Positions 13,901-23,636 are shown, numbered from the stretch's first letter. The stretch is 64,000 nucleotides of DNA from Marthasterias glacialis (GCA_911728455.2 OU452228.1:9038629-9102628); one strand, 5' to 3'. Notes: generated by a model not told the origin, from the letters alone. Numbers and translations: made by a program.

Positions 13901-16900
13901 GTGTTTTTGTTTTCATTGCTGACAAGTTGTTGTTGTAAGAATGTTTGGGTTTGTTTTTTTTTTACTTTTTTTTGTTCGCAGTTATTTTGCATACACCGAG
14001 TTTAAATCAGACAAGCAACTTATCAGCTGATGTCCTTATTTTTCTGTATTAATAGTGCCGTAGAAAACTGAAAACACTCAGCAAAGTTAAGTATGGTCGG
14101 CCACTTCTTCGTTTGTTCAGGGTTGATTTTTTTTGCGGGAACAAAGTTGTATGTGTACTTAATGGATCATTCAACATTGTAACATCTGCCAAAGATGTTT
14201 GATGGAAAGTTGTTTCTCCCTCAAACTTTGACAGCGTTATTCACAATATGGGTTTACAAGAAAGTCTCAAAGTGTGGAGTTACTGCAGATAGGAAGTGTA
14301 CACAGCTCAATGGAAGACCACATAAAATGTTCAACTTCATGCAGATGGAAGTTTGCAAATAGTACCAAGCATTTTTGATATGAGGAAAGGGGGCACATTC
14401 TAAAACTGAGCCAGCTGTTAATTTTACGATGTTAGATTACCCATCATTACAGGCAACCTGTGTTTTGGCTTTGGGCCTTGTCAAACGTTGTAATTTTTCT
14501 CGTTGCCAAGTGGTTCACTGACCAATCATGCAAGGGATTTGATAAAACTCACGCATGCTACTTGAGTTATGTTTGCGCCTAACGCTTAGTTGTGTGTTAA
14601 AAAAAATTGCCTGTAAAGATGGCTGACTTTACAATGTGTGGCGTCAAGTCAAGTGGGACCTGCTTATACAGAGTGTACAAAATGTTCTATGAGAGTGCAA
14701 GTTATCTTGCCTGCTAGGAAAATACTCAAAGAAACTTTTTTGGTAAACACGATGCTTGGCTCTACAAATCAACTCCCATTGCATTCTTGTCATACATTAT
14801 AGTACATGTAGTTGCAATGAAACAATTGAAACTACTTGATGATGCTTGTTACATGTGTAACAGGCACAAGTGGCATGAGTGTGGCCAGCACACTATTTAC
14901 CAGGACTTGCTAAATATACATGGTTACGCTTGGTTTTGACTTCCAAAAGTGTATATTTATTTCTTCTTTCCGACTACTAAATGAAGGGAGGGACTTGCCA
15001 CAGTAAGCCCAGGGCCCAACTTTCTTAAAGCCTGTAAGCAGACGGTTTTTGCTTACGGACTGTTTATTAGCAGAATTTTTTTTTATAAACACTGCTGACC
15101 ATAAGCAAAGCATAAGTCACGCTAGCTTGCCAGCAGTTCTTGTAAGCAGGGGCCAACTTCATAAAGCTGCTTAGCAGAAATTACTGCTTAGCAAATTTCT
15201 TTTCTAAGGAAAAAATGAGTGGATCACCAGTCGCAACAGTGTAAACATGATGGAACGTTGGCTGGTAACCTGTTTCTGCTAAGCAAGATTTTTCTGTGCT
15301 TAGCAAGTTTCTGTGCTTACAGGCTTTATGAAATTGGGCCTTGATGAGTGATGCAACAATGCAAATTCAGTGTGAATGCACAGACTCACTGTCCAATCCT
15401 CTCGATTGTTTATGAAATACATTTTTGCTTACGCATGTTTTGCTGCTACAGATAGCACACAAATTTGTGAAATTGGGGCCTGGCGCTAGGACTAGTCTTA
15501 GCTCAAGTTAGGACAAGTATCTAGTCCTAACTTCTAGGACTTGTCATCAGGTAGGACTAGTTTTGTGAAATCCACTCCTGGCCAGACATTGGTATACTAG
15601 GAGTTTGAAGGCGGGGTCTTGCAATTTCATCCCATTGCACTAGTTCTTGTCTTGTTACAAGTGTCTTGTGCGCACCAAAAGTATAGACTGTTTTGTCATG
15701 GACCAAAACTGAACTGCATGTATGTATCCTTCAGAAGATATAATGTTCAAAAATAACTTGATATTTTACCTGGATGTCTTTCATAATGCAGGTTTTATAC
15801 AAAGGACTTGTTATAATATTGATATGCTGTACGTAAAAAAAAATTGAGGAGGGAAAAATCAATAGATAATTTTACAGTCTGAGTTTTTTTTCCTTCTTTT
15901 TCTGTAGGTTGCGTATCGCCTTCAAGTGGATGATGCGGGCATTCTCAGGTTACCTGGCGAGCGATCAGTTGCTTCTGCTGTGGGATCGCATCCTAGCCCA
16001 TGAATCTCTTCTTATTCTCCCAGGTAATAACCCCCGTCCTTCCTTAGTTTAACATATCTCGTCTTGAAAGCTGGAGGTCATAGGTTCACGTCACAATCAA
16101 GTCTCTTGTGAATTGCATAACTTAAACGTGCTATCAATGTGCTTGGATCTCTTCGTATTCTCCAAAATAATAACTGTAAGCTGTAAATTATTATTACATT
16201 TTTATTTATTTATTTATTTGTATTATTATTATTTTATTATTTTTTTTTATTGAAAATAGCAATTCTAGAATCAATGACTGCAGTCAAGGCATACACAAGT
16301 TTAAAGCTGATTTCCCAAACTTGATTTTGATCACAACTTTAACATTCACAGAGGTCATTTTTAAGATCGTGTGTTTAGAGTTTGGAATACATGGGTTTAT
16401 TTTGTAGGTAGATTCTCCCTCTCCCTACTTCTTGCCCCTCCCCCTCCCTCACCACCAAGTGGCTGTGAATTACAGTGATGTTTATGGAGATTAATTTGTA
16501 CCTAGATTCCCCCTCCCTCTGCTTTTTGCCCCTCCCCCCTCACCACCAAGTCGCTGTGAATTACTGCAAAGTTTATTGAGATTATTTTGTAGGTAGATTC
16601 CCCCTCCCCCTGCTCCTTCCTTCTCCAACCAACCACCACTACCACCAAATGTTGCTTTGAATTGCCGCAGTGTTTGCTGATGTTTTGAATTCAAAAGCCA
16701 TTTGTTTTCAGAACTGCAAACAGATTACGGTCAAGGTTGAAGGCAGCCGGCCCGATTTCACCTAATAAAAACCTACTTACATGTACATTAGACCCCAAGT
16801 ATTTACACAGAGACGAAGTTTCTCCAGTGAAGCATAAATGAGGTTCATCGAGAAATAATAACCAATGGTTGAGAAACCCTTTGAAGACAAAGTCCATTTG

Positions 16901-18017
16901 GTCGAACAGGTACGAAGAAATCTGTTGTACTGATTTGTTTTCTGGTTGATGTTGTTCTAAAAAAACAATTTTCGGCCCGTAGAAGAATTCAATTTAGACT
17001 AAAACGACACTTGTGAATTGAACCGTACGTGTGGCAAAGGTTTGACAATCTTCAACCTGACCTGTTTGGTGTTGAACTGTTTTCGTAAATCAATATAAAT
17101 GCAGATTCAGCTTCAAACTCTAAAACATCTTATATAAAGTAGGCAATGGGAAACAGATCTATACAGATCCATGACTGCAGTGGCACTATTATTACATGCC
17201 TCCTTGCATATATTGAAGTGAGAAATCCAAAGTACAACACTTGAAACAATGATTACTGCGCAATTTGACTGTATTCATAATATGTACACTGAATTTAGGA
17301 ATGGGAGTAACTTGCTAGTGTGGCACCGTCACAGTAATGGCAGCATTTATTGCTGCCAGCAATCGTCTACTTTGGGATGGGGAATGGGGGCAGAAAAGTG
17401 TACAGCTGCCAAATGAAACAGAAAAATTTATATATTTTTTGTAAATTTTCTGTAAATTTGTTTGTTGGTTTTTTGTTTTTGTTTTTAAGGGGGGATAGTT
17501 TAATGGTCGACTTGTAGGGACACAGGGCTGCCGTTTATTCATGGATACATTTGTGAGAAATTGTTTATTTGTTTAATTAAGTGCCCCATTCTGTCAAGGA
17601 AGGAAAGCCAAACTATAAAATGATGATATAGCTCACTCTGTTTTGTTTTTTTCAATAAGCGAGTTAGATTTGATTGTTGTCTGGTACAGTGCCTTTTTCA
17701 ATCACACATGAATACTCAATCCAGTGTTGCTCTATGTCACATGGATCGAGGGCAAGCTTTTGCAAAGCAACCTCCAGATCAGCAGTGACAGGTATCCTTG
17801 TGCCACACATTTTATCACAAATTGTGTTTTGATGTTCGTCGTCTTATATGTCGCTACGCAAAAGCTTTACACATAGCAACACTGGATTTAGTCTGAGGAA
17901 TTCAAGCTGGGCATTCACTTGTGACCGAGCGAACTCGCAAATGGCTTATTGGTTGAACCCTGCCTGTTTATTGTTGTTTGGTCCGTCCTGGAGTTAAAGA
18001 ACAATAAATCCTTTAGA

Positions 18018-18048
<31 letters not shown>

Positions 18049-18192
18049 GCAGTTATGGCAGCTGCAATCTTTGCTTTCCGTCGGGTCAACCTGATGCAGA
18101 CATCTTCCTATGCCTCTGCTGACGCCGTCCTGTCTGATCTGACGACTCTACAGGTCATGCCACTCTTACAGATCTTTATGTTCCCCAGCTAA
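785..18192 (+). CDS. TBC1D19: TBC1 domain family member 19, C-terminal six coding exons (5' end outside window)
   Basis: Six exons (785-932, 6672-6749, 10556-10665, 13387-13478, 15908-16023, 18053-18192) join in phase through GT-AG introns into 227 codons and a TAA. From memory the peptide is close to vertebrate TBC1D19: it opens DVKLTATNDDQYFVFEDYLY, continues GVEEYAVIYPPNG, PLCFVYSNPVKLYYIFREMY, LREIGAQPLRIAFKWMMRAF and QLLLLWDRILA, and ends VMPLLQIFMFPS. TBC domains act as GTPase-activating domains for Rab GTPases in membrane traffic; I know of no firm Rab partner for this member. Only the C-terminal half of the TBC domain lies here, so the usual catalytic Arg and Gln fingers cannot be judged. 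The human protein ends with a similarly short tail after QIF. The gene faces the CNBD2-like gene tail to tail. No internal stop or frameshift was seen, so it looks intact. Confidence 0.95.
1890..2215 (-). repeat. (AAT)n microsatellite followed by an interspersed repeat
   Basis: An (AAT/TAA)n run at about 1893-1955 is followed by a block containing AAATTTATTGTGCGCATTTC and CATAAACATGTTCAAAAGGC. The layout resembles the 3' end of an element ending in a trinucleotide tail, read on the minus strand. No family assigned. Confidence 0.45.
2510..2815 (+). repeat. Unclassified dispersed repeat, copy 1 of 3
   Basis: Shares ordered blocks with 14461-14665 and 56320-56550: TTGGGTTTTGGCTTTGTCAG, a block with GACCAATCATGCAAGG, then TAAAACTC, a variable stretch, GTTGTG, and CTGTAAAGATGGCTGACTTT followed by ACTGTGTGAC. 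A 114-codon open frame here crosses the repeat and is not a gene. Confidence 0.6.
3701..3916. mobile_element. Foldback / MITE-like element
   Basis: About 30-bp imperfect inverted ends: left arm AAAAGGGGCTGTGTCGTCAT then GAATATAGCAG at 3703-3733, right arm CTGCTATAATCATGACGGCA then CAGCCCCTTT at 3884-3913. The 150-bp core is non-coding and rich in alternating CG and GC steps. Likely a non-autonomous DNA transposon; superfamily not assigned, and target-site duplication unclear. Confidence 0.65.
4751..4829. repeat. Near-perfect hairpin (38-bp arms, 4-bp loop)
   Basis: GAGTAAAATCACATAAGTAG plus CGAGGACCAATACCATGT is followed, after GCCT, by the reverse complement with one substitution and one base missing. 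Within a TBC1D19 intron. It could fold as a small RNA hairpin or be a minimal foldback element. Confidence 0.75.
6672..6749 (+). CDS. TBC1D19: TBC1D19 exon
   Basis: Acceptor ATTCAG at 6666-6671, donor GTAAGA at 6750. It encodes GMLGVEEYAVIYPPNGIIPF and then HGFSMY. The last base G pairs with TG of the next exon to give Val. Confidence 0.93.
7124..7484 (+). mobile_element. tRNA-headed SINE, body A
   Basis: The tRNA-like head has an A box around GTGGCCGAGCAG and a B box at GGGTTCGAATCCC. It is followed by the body GTGTCCTTAAGCAAGACACT, GGATGGGACGTAAAGC, AACCCAGTGCACTTATCGC and GAGAAGGGGTTCACC. The end (CTATATAAGAATTGCATATT) runs into a short T/A-rich tail. Same family as the copies at 24491, 38915, 40570, 55905 and 62661. 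Confidence 0.8.
9572..9775. mobile_element. tRNA-cored inverted-repeat element (decayed)
   Basis: Left end TTTTTACCCATACACCGATG and right end AGTATGGGTAAAAATACAAA are inverted relative to each other. The middle keeps fragments of the tRNA-like core (GGCAGTTTGAATCCTATTAG). See the complete copy at 21193-21475. Confidence 0.6.
10556..10665 (+). CDS. TBC1D19: TBC1D19 exon
   Basis: A strong pyrimidine tract and TGCAG end at 10555; the donor GTAGGT is at 10666. The peptide runs from VAPLCFVYSNPVKLYYIFRE to HTISSHPQ. It ends in phase 0. Confidence 0.93.
10815..11135 (+). mobile_element. SINE with a second, different tRNA-like head
   Basis: Head GGGTCGCTCAGTAGCGCC, GCGCTCGCCTCTCACCATG and B-box GGTTCGATTCCC, then a body with GGTTTTCCTCCCTCTGGAAA, ending near GAGTAAGGATAATTAGCCTC with a short (TTA) tail. 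It is unrelated in sequence to body-A SINEs apart from the pol III box layout. Confidence 0.65.
11190..11525 (+). mobile_element. 5'-truncated non-LTR retrotransposon (LINE) 3' end
   Basis: The frame ending at 11460 contains LTVPRANKVLGQKAFSVARP, then MIWNNIPPVIRESISLSLFR and KALKD before TAA. This has the C-terminal signature of reverse transcriptases of the CR1/L2/Jockey group (pattern VPR..G..AFSVA.P..WN.LP..IR...SL..FK..LK). A short 3'UTR ends TAGCGCCTTATAAATTGAAA. Only the last 50-60 residues remain, the usual result of 5'-truncated insertion. Exact clade not assigned. Confidence 0.8.
12763..12860 (+). repeat. Dispersed repeat (pair with 18232-18345)
   Basis: Shares CTTAAAGGGAGACACATTG, TGGAATAGCTCCTTGTCCTT and CTACAGTGTGTTGTA with 18232-18345. 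Family unknown. Confidence 0.55.
13387..13478 (+). CDS. TBC1D19: TBC1D19 exon
   Basis: Pyrimidine-rich acceptor TTTCAG ends at 13386; donor GTGAGT is at 13479. It encodes GIVSLCILFENLLQSSQPQL and YYHLREIGAQP, and ends with two bases of a split proline codon. Confidence 0.93.
14461..14665 (+). repeat. Unclassified dispersed repeat, copy 2 of 3
   Basis: Same block order as 2510-2815: TTGGCTTTGGGCCTTGTC, CACTGACCAATCATGCAAGG, ATAAAACTC, CTGTAAAGATGGCTGACTTT and GTGTGGCGTCAAGTCAAGTG. Confidence 0.6.
15008..15340. mobile_element. Foldback elements with GGCCCAA...CATAAAG ends
   Basis: 15151-15340 begins GGCCAACTTCATAAAGCTGC and ends CAGGCTTTATGAAATTGGGC, inverted ends that extend inward through repeated TGCTTAGCA words. 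The preceding 15008-15150 begins GGGCCCAACTTTCTTAAAGC and looks like a second, decayed unit. Likely non-autonomous DNA transposon relics; the outer ends of 53055-54335 are similar. Confidence 0.6.
15908..16023 (+). CDS. TBC1D19: TBC1D19 exon
   Basis: Acceptor CTGTAG ends at 15907; donor GTAATA is at 16024. It encodes LRIAFKWMMRAFSGYLASDQ and LLLLWDRILAHESLLILP, including the QLLLLWDRI signature near the end of TBC domains. Confidence 0.94.
16396..16680. repeat. About 98-bp direct repeat, almost three copies
   Basis: Each unit contains TTTTGTAGGTAGATTC, a CCCCTCCC-rich tract, CACCACCAAGT and GCTGTGAATTACTG. The minus-strand frame through it (Gly-rich) is an artefact. Confidence 0.7.
18023..18048 (+). 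repeat. 26-base T run at the last TBC1D19 acceptor
   Basis: An uninterrupted T tract lies directly 5' of GCAG at 18049-18052. It serves as the polypyrimidine tract and is likely length-variable. Confidence 0.85.
18053..18192 (+). CDS. TBC1D19: TBC1D19 last coding exon
   Basis: The acceptor GCAG at 18049-18052 is preceded by 26 uninterrupted T (18023-18048). The exon encodes VMAAAIFAFRRVNLMQTSSY and then ASADAVLSDLTTLQVMPLLQ to IFMFPS and TAA. A consensus donor (CCG|GTAAG) at 18208, only 15 bases after the stop, suggests that the 3'UTR is spliced. Confidence 0.93.
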
Positions 18193-18231
18193 CCTCAACA
18201 TCTTCCGGTAAGAATTCAGTCTGAAACAAAG

Positions 18232-18345
18232 GTCTTAAAGAGACACATTGCCTTCAAATCTGTTTAAAATTTCTGCTGTTTGGAATTGCTCCTTATCCTT
18301 TTAAGAGTTGTTCATGCATTTAAAAAAAATTACAGTGTGTTGTAT
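18232..18345 (+). repeat. Dispersed repeat (pair with 12763-12860)
   Basis: Shares the TTAAAGAGACACATTGCCTT, TTGGAATTGCTCCTTATCCT and TACAGTGTGTTGTA blocks. It leads directly into the 74-bp array. Confidence 0.55.
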
Positions 18346-18740
18346 GATATGTTTCTTGAAAACTAGAGGTTTTGAATGATTGTACTCTTCCAAAAACCAA
18401 TGATGCACCTTCCTTTTATGATATGTTTCTTGATAATTAGAGGATTGGAATGAATGTACTCTTCCATAAACCAATGATGTACCATCCCTTTATGATATGT
18501 TTCTTGAAAACTAGAGGATTTGAATGATTGTACTGTTCCAAAAACCAATGATGCACCTTCCTTTTATGATATGTTTCTTGATAATTAGAGGATTGGAATG
18601 AATGTACTCTTCAATAAACCAATGATGTACCATCCCTTTATGATATGTTTCTTGAAAACTAGAGGATTTGAATGATTGTACTCTTCTAAAAACCAATGAT
18701 GTACCATCCCTTTATGATATGTTTCTTGATAGCTAGAGGA
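18345..18740. repeat. 74-bp minisatellite with 148-bp higher-order unit
   Basis: About five copies of a 74-bp unit starting TTTATGATATGTTTCTTGA. Units alternate between GAAAACTAGAGGATTTG and GATAATTAGAGGATTGG types, so the true period is 148 bp. Short minus-strand frames across it are repeat artefacts. Confidence 0.85.
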
Positions 18741-19072
18741 TTTGCACAGTCGCCGCGTGTGACATGCGTGCATATCAAAACATTCCCTCGTTTGTTACAC
18801 AGCTGTTTCAACAGAATGCATAGAGAGCCAAAATGTCAGTTTGTTAAACCATTGGCTCATTAGAGGTGAAATATGGGATTGGTAAAGCTGAGAGGTAAAG
18901 TGCAGTGTTCTTACTTTGTCTGATTCAATATATACATGGAAAAGAAACTTTGAAACTTTGGGCTCAATCCGTTGTCTGAGTCAGGAGAAAAGAGTGAAAA
19001 ACCGTGTACACTTTTCATCATGTAAACACATTGTCCTTAATTTCAGTTGTTACAACCGATATCAAAATAAGG

Positions 19073-19200
19073 GACAGTATTTCAGACGGAAACATTTCTA
19101 TGGGAGATTGGTGCTGGTATGAACCTCACAAGCAGTAAGCTTTCAGACTGATACTTATAAAGAAAAACAATCGCTGAATACCAAATCCTGTATTGTACCT
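19073..19200 (+). repeat. Dispersed repeat (pair with 62338-62460)
   Basis: Shares CAGTATTTCAGACGG, GGAGATTGGTGCTGGTATGA-like text and GAGCTTTCAGACTGA with 62338-62460. Family unknown. Confidence 0.55.
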
Positions 19201-19892
19201 TTAAAATATTGTTACTGTAAACTTTACCTTCTTGAGTTGAGCCAAACTTATTGTATAACCCCGAACACACAACTGTGAGTCCTTGTGTATTCACACAAAG
19301 ATGTAGCAACTCCCAGGAGCACTCCCAAACTATTTATCACACTACAAAATTCACCATCGGGCGGAATGAAAAATCGAGCAAATGTATTCATAGATGACCT
19401 GTTTTCAGAGGAAGTAAGATTACCTTTTCTTCATCCATGGTTGAGCGTGATTTATTTGAAGCGTCCGATTTGGCCTACATACCTGACAGGGATATCAATT
19501 TAAAACACAAAAGGGGAGCTTAAATGAATCTTATCTAAAGAGAGGATGCTTGCTCGGAGCAGTTTTATGTGAATGCTGCCAGCCAGGTATACACCTGGTT
19601 CGTGAAAGGATTCTTCTCCTTTTTTTTTTCTCAGATAATGGAATGACTTTTAAAAGCCAGAGGACAACTTCATAAAAAATGTGCTCAAGTTTGTTTCATT
19701 GCTTTCTCTTCATTTTTTTCTGCTGTAGATAAGGTTCTTGTTCCTAGGGGGTAAGAGTTATGAGGTTTCAAATTGAGGAGGTTGGGGGAGGTGGAATAAA
19801 TATAAATATTCATAAATGTCATTGTAAGGAGACCTAGCAGTGCCATTCTACTTACCAGATGATAAGATAAATTAGCTGCCAGTCAATCTCTA

Positions 19893-20062
19893 GTGATCTA
19901 GTTGGTAAGACATCTGCTCTAGAATGGCAAAGGTCGTGGGTTCGAATCCCACCCGAGTAACATGCATGTGGATTTTTTTCACAGAACTCAAGAAAGTACT
20001 GAGTATACGGTGCTTAAACACACTGGTGTATGGGTAAAACATAAATAATATTCTTTATCCCC
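19893..20062 (+). mobile_element. tRNA-cored element copy
   Basis: Core GTGATCTAGTTGGTAAGACA, TCTGCTCTAGAATGGCAAAG and GTGGGTTCGAATCCCACCC has tRNA-like A and B boxes with a perfect T-arm. The tail TTTCACAGAACTCAAGAAAG runs to TATGGGTAAAACATAAATAA. It is not a functional tRNA: the anticodon stem is poor and the sequence continues into the element tail. Confidence 0.7.
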
Positions 20063-20134
20063 AATGCGAGTTTAACATCTATTCGAAACTACTGCTAAAA
20101 TGATTCGTACTGCCTTTAGCCACCAGGCTGTCTT

Positions 20135-20300
20135 GGTGGTCTAGTTGGTAAGACATCTGCTCTATACTGGCAAATGTCGTGGGTTCAATTCCCACCTGAG
20201 TAACATGCCTGTGTTTTTTTTTTTCACAGAACTCAGGAAAGTACTGAGTATACAGTGCTTAAAACACATTGGTGTATGGGTAAAAAACACAAATAAGATA
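20135..20300 (+). mobile_element. tRNA-cored element copy
   Basis: Second plus-strand copy: TCTTGGTGGTCTAGTTGGTA, GTGGGTTCAATTCCCACC, then TTTCACAGAACTCAGGAAAG and TGTATGGGTAAAAAACACAA. The spacing to the previous copy is about 245 bp. Confidence 0.7.
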
Positions 20301-20818
20301 AATGAAACCACCAAGTTGTCTTGAAATTAAGATGTCGACTTTCTTAGTTTCAGTGAGTCATCTTGGTGACAAGTCAACGTTTTAGGTTCAACTAGTTGTC
20401 TTGGACAAGATACATTATCAAAAAATTAAAAACTGGGGACAAGGATGCTTATTTGACCTCAATTATTCTAGACTACATGCAGTACCGATTGCGAATCACA
20501 CATGAATTTGTGCAACCATTACATAGGTTTAATGATAACATGAACGTCAGTTGGGTAAAATTCTTAATTGTTCACAAGTAACTGGACACTGAGGTCAAGT
20601 CTCATTCTCAGGTTTTCTTTGTTTTGTTTGTTAAATTAATTTTACTTTCATATATTTCATCAGCAAATTTTGGAGGGCGTGTACAGCAGACACAGACGAC
20701 AATTAAGCTCAGCATGGCCTATTTCTATGGTTGTTTTATATATATATATTTTTTTTTCCTTTGTTGTATACGCAGGAAACCAGATGTGGAGGTCCATAAT
20801 ATCTGATCCCGAGTCCAC

Positions 20819-20905
20819 TCATCTTCCGCCATTTTGAACCTCTGCCTCCTTGTGGGTCAAATCGAGGTCACCTAGACCTTCATGCTGAGTTGGATATGAC
20901 TTGTT
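20819..20905 (-). pseudogene. Decayed duplicate of the CNBD2-like terminal exon
   Basis: Read on the minus strand, the acceptor GTCTTGAGTTTCAG is followed by a 28-codon frame, NKSYPTQHEGLGDLDLTHKE then AEVQNGGR, and TGA. The intact last exon at 35688-35810 reads YEPYPTQDECLDDLDLTSQW then ERFKIVEV. YPTQ, DLDLT and the DNA blocks CATATCCAACTCA and TTCAAAAT are shared, with roughly 70% identity by eye. The acceptor is kept, but the Trp and the C-terminal twelve residues are lost by early termination. No partner exons were recognised upstream on this strand. It is either a relic of a second gene copy or an alternative last exon of the same gene; a relic is more likely. Confidence 0.6.
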
Positions 20906-21192
20906 CTGAAACTCAAGACAACAGAGTACATCCTTTGGCTTCCTGTCTTCTACCTGAATGTTCTGGATGTAATCCTCGATCAGAAGGAGAGAATGGGACA
21001 AGAAAGTTTGGCAAGATGCTTATTCTAACAATGTTTTGTGCAGAACTATAAAAGAGGAATACACTTTGTGTAAAATATCTGTATATATTTATCGTTTGAA
21101 AGATGCCAACTTGTAAGTAATAATAATAATGAAACAGCACTTGTATGTGAAGCACACTTTGTCAGAAAACCTTCAAGAATCAATATTATTTC

Positions 21193-21475
21193 TGTTTTAC
21201 TCATACACCGATGGGTGTTAAGCATTGTATACTCAGTACTTTCCGAGTTCTGTGGGAAAAGAAAGACCCTCTTGCCTTTAGCTACGGGGCTATCTTGGTT
21301 GCCTAGTGGTATGACATCTGCTCTAGCATGGCAAAGGTTGTGGGTTTAAATCCCACTCGAGTAATACGCCTGGGTTTTTTTCCCACAGGACTCGGTGGCA
21401 AGTACCGAGTATGCAGTACTTATAACACACATCGGAGTATGGGTAAAAAATACAGATGATTTTCTTTATACACAA
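21193..21475. mobile_element. tRNA-cored inverted-repeat element, most complete copy
   Basis: Left arm TTTTACTCATACACCGATGG, GTATACTCAGTACTTTCCGA and GTTCTGTGGGAAAA is mirrored by right arm TTTTTTTCCCACAGGACTCG, AAGTACCGAGTATGCAGTAC and GGAGTATGGGTAAAAAATAC. Between the arms lies the tRNA-like core (GGTTGCCTAGTGGTATGACA ... GTGGGTTTAAATCCCACTC). Arms are about 75 bp. The element therefore combines a pol III-type core with DNA-transposon-like inverted ends. Confidence 0.7.
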
Positions 21476-21869
21476 ATGCAAATTAAACATCTATTTAATT
21501 TCACAAATCAAGAAGAAAATTCTTGCAGGTGTTCACAGGCTAAAAATGAAGACAAGAGTTTTGAGGTTTAATGTGTGTCTCGGACATGTTCAGTTGAATA
21601 CTTCGGGGGGAGTGTGGATGGCAATGTTAGAAAAGGCTCACCGTCCCCATAAGTGGCCGAGCATTGTAGCAACAACATTTCAAAGTTTTAATAAGCTTAC
21701 ATTGTGTAAGTGGTATCACACAAAATTGGTGATAGTAGATGTAGGTGATAATAGATGTAATAATTGCATTGGAGATAACGAGTATTATTTTGGTTTCACC
21801 CTACACCGATAAATACTAACCGAATGTATCCCTGATGCAAATGTTACATTATTAAATCGTTGTGGTACC

Positions 21870-21975
21870 CACTGCTAGTAATACAGGATTTGAACTGGTC
21901 TCTTGAACTGGATTTGAACTGGGCATGCCTGGTGGTCAAGTGGTTAAAGACACATGCTCTAGAATGGTGGGGAAA
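21870..21975 (+). repeat. Partial tRNA-cored repeat
   Basis: A short duplicated block (CTTGAACTGG / GATTTGAACTGG) is followed by CCTGGTGGTCAAGTGGTTAA and ACATGCTCTAGAATGG, a truncated head of the tRNA-cored family. Confidence 0.45.
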
Positions 21976-22257
21976 TGTTTTTTTGGAATGGGTTAAGCAA
22001 AAGAAAGTCTTTCACAGGTTGTTTGTTCTTGCTTGTTCAAAAGTGACTGGTTTATAAAATTGTATCAGAAAATGTGGGACTGACTTTGATGTAGATATAC
22101 ACACACCACCACCACTTTTGATTGGAGTCAATAAACACAATGCAGATTAAACCAGTGACAGGGCATGTTTGACATATTTTCACCCAATAACATGCGGAAA
22201 TTGAACGTCGATCCTTTTCACCGAAATACGATGAAGAAAAAGTTGAGTGAACAAAGT

Positions 22258-22860
22258 CAGACAAGAAACTTCCCTGGGATTGGGTAGTCTTTGCATTCAG
22301 ACCTCCAACCCATTCTTTGTGGACTGATGTTCAAATTTGCTAAATCTCAACAAACAGGATGCAACTCCGTTTTAGGTGTAAATAAAACAACATCCGATGT
22401 GTATGATGTCGGACAAGATAACTTCTCGGGATTGGGTAGCATCCAATCTTTGCATTCAGACCTCCCAACCATTCTTTGCATACTGATGTTCACATTCATC
22501 TAAATCTCAATAAACAGGATGCAACTCCGTTTCAGGTGTAAATAAAACAACATCCGATGTGTATGATGTCGAACAAGATAACTTCTTGGGATTGGGTAGC
22601 ATCCAATCTTTGCATTCAGACTTCCCAACCATTCTTTGCATACTGATGTTCACATTCATCTAAATCTCAACAAACAGGATGCAACTCCGTTTTAGGTGTA
22701 AATAAAACAACATCCGATGTGTATGATGTCGGACAAGATAACTTCTCGGGATTGGGTAGCATCCAATCTTTGCATTCAGACCTCCCAACCATTCTTTGCA
22801 TAATGGTGTTCACATTTGTCCCAATCTCAACAAACATATAGTTTGCTCACAAGATGCAAT
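22258..22860. repeat. 160-bp minisatellite, about four copies
   Basis: Units begin near 22258 (divergent), 22411, 22571 and 22731 with ACAAGATAACTTCTCGGGAT and include CCTCCCAACCATTCTTTGCA and ATGCAACTCCGTTTTAGGTG. The three inner copies are nearly identical. Confidence 0.85.
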
Positions 22861-23636
22861 TCCTTTTCATGTGTAAATAAAACCAAATCCGTTTTGTGTT
22901 TGAAATAGATTAAGAAGCTGCAGATAGATCTTATAAAAAGTTAACTTGAATTCATTTTTTTTAATTTGCACATGGAAACTTCTCTTTTGAGTGTGTAAAT
23001 TACTATTTCTCTCTTTTTGGGGGTAGATTTTCTAATCTTCTTGCTATTGAAACTCAATATGAAGTTGATTTTGTCATTTGCACAAGCAACCCGTTCTAGG
23101 AGTTACGGAACAATAATATTTTGCTCAGTGTAGCTAACTCAGCCAACCTTTTTTACATCTCACTTTTTTCTGAGTTTGTCACTTAGTATTTATCTTTTTC
23201 TATATAAAAACTTAGTGATAGCACTTAAATACTAACTTATAGTACAAGCATGCAACTGGGACTTAACAAAAAACGAGAACATTCCAATCTTTACAAGACT
23301 TTGTACAGTGTTTTTCACTTTTTAATGGCATGAGTGTGAGGTGAAAAACGAGGAAATCAGCTGATCCGAGGAACAGTTGCATGCCTGATAGTAAAAACTG
23401 CATGAGCTTTCGTAGCAACAACTACTTCATCAGATGCATTGCTACAGCAATTCTAATATTGTTTGCTATTAAAACTAGCACAATTTGAATTTGATTTTGT
23501 CTTTTGCACATCAAACACATTTTATGGAAAAGTAACCCAACAGTGGAAATAAATCTGCTTAACCGCTTAATAGACATAGGGAGGTACTGCACTGATTAAA
23601 TAGAGGTTAAATTTGCAACTTGATAAAGACTATAAT

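Larger units (their letters stand above)
13479..15907. other. TBC1D19 intron
   Basis: Contains dispersed-repeat copy 2 (14461-14665), foldback elements (about 15008-15340) and a short repeat rich in TAGGACTAG-type words (about 15475-15590). Open frames near 13576-14005 show no recognisable protein. Confidence 0.7.
16024..18052. other. TBC1D19 intron
   Basis: Contains a (TTAT)n patch near 16200-16250, a 98-bp direct repeat (16396-16680) and the 26-T tract before the last acceptor. 16700-17950 shows nothing recognisable. Confidence 0.7.

Noticed and set aside
19893-19965. Functional tRNA gene
   Set aside because: The T-arm is perfect, but the anticodon arm is poor, no discrete end is seen, and several copies share a long element tail. 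It is a tRNA-derived repeat.
21456-21812. 118-codon frame
   Set aside because: It begins within the tail of the tRNA-cored element and shows no known motif.
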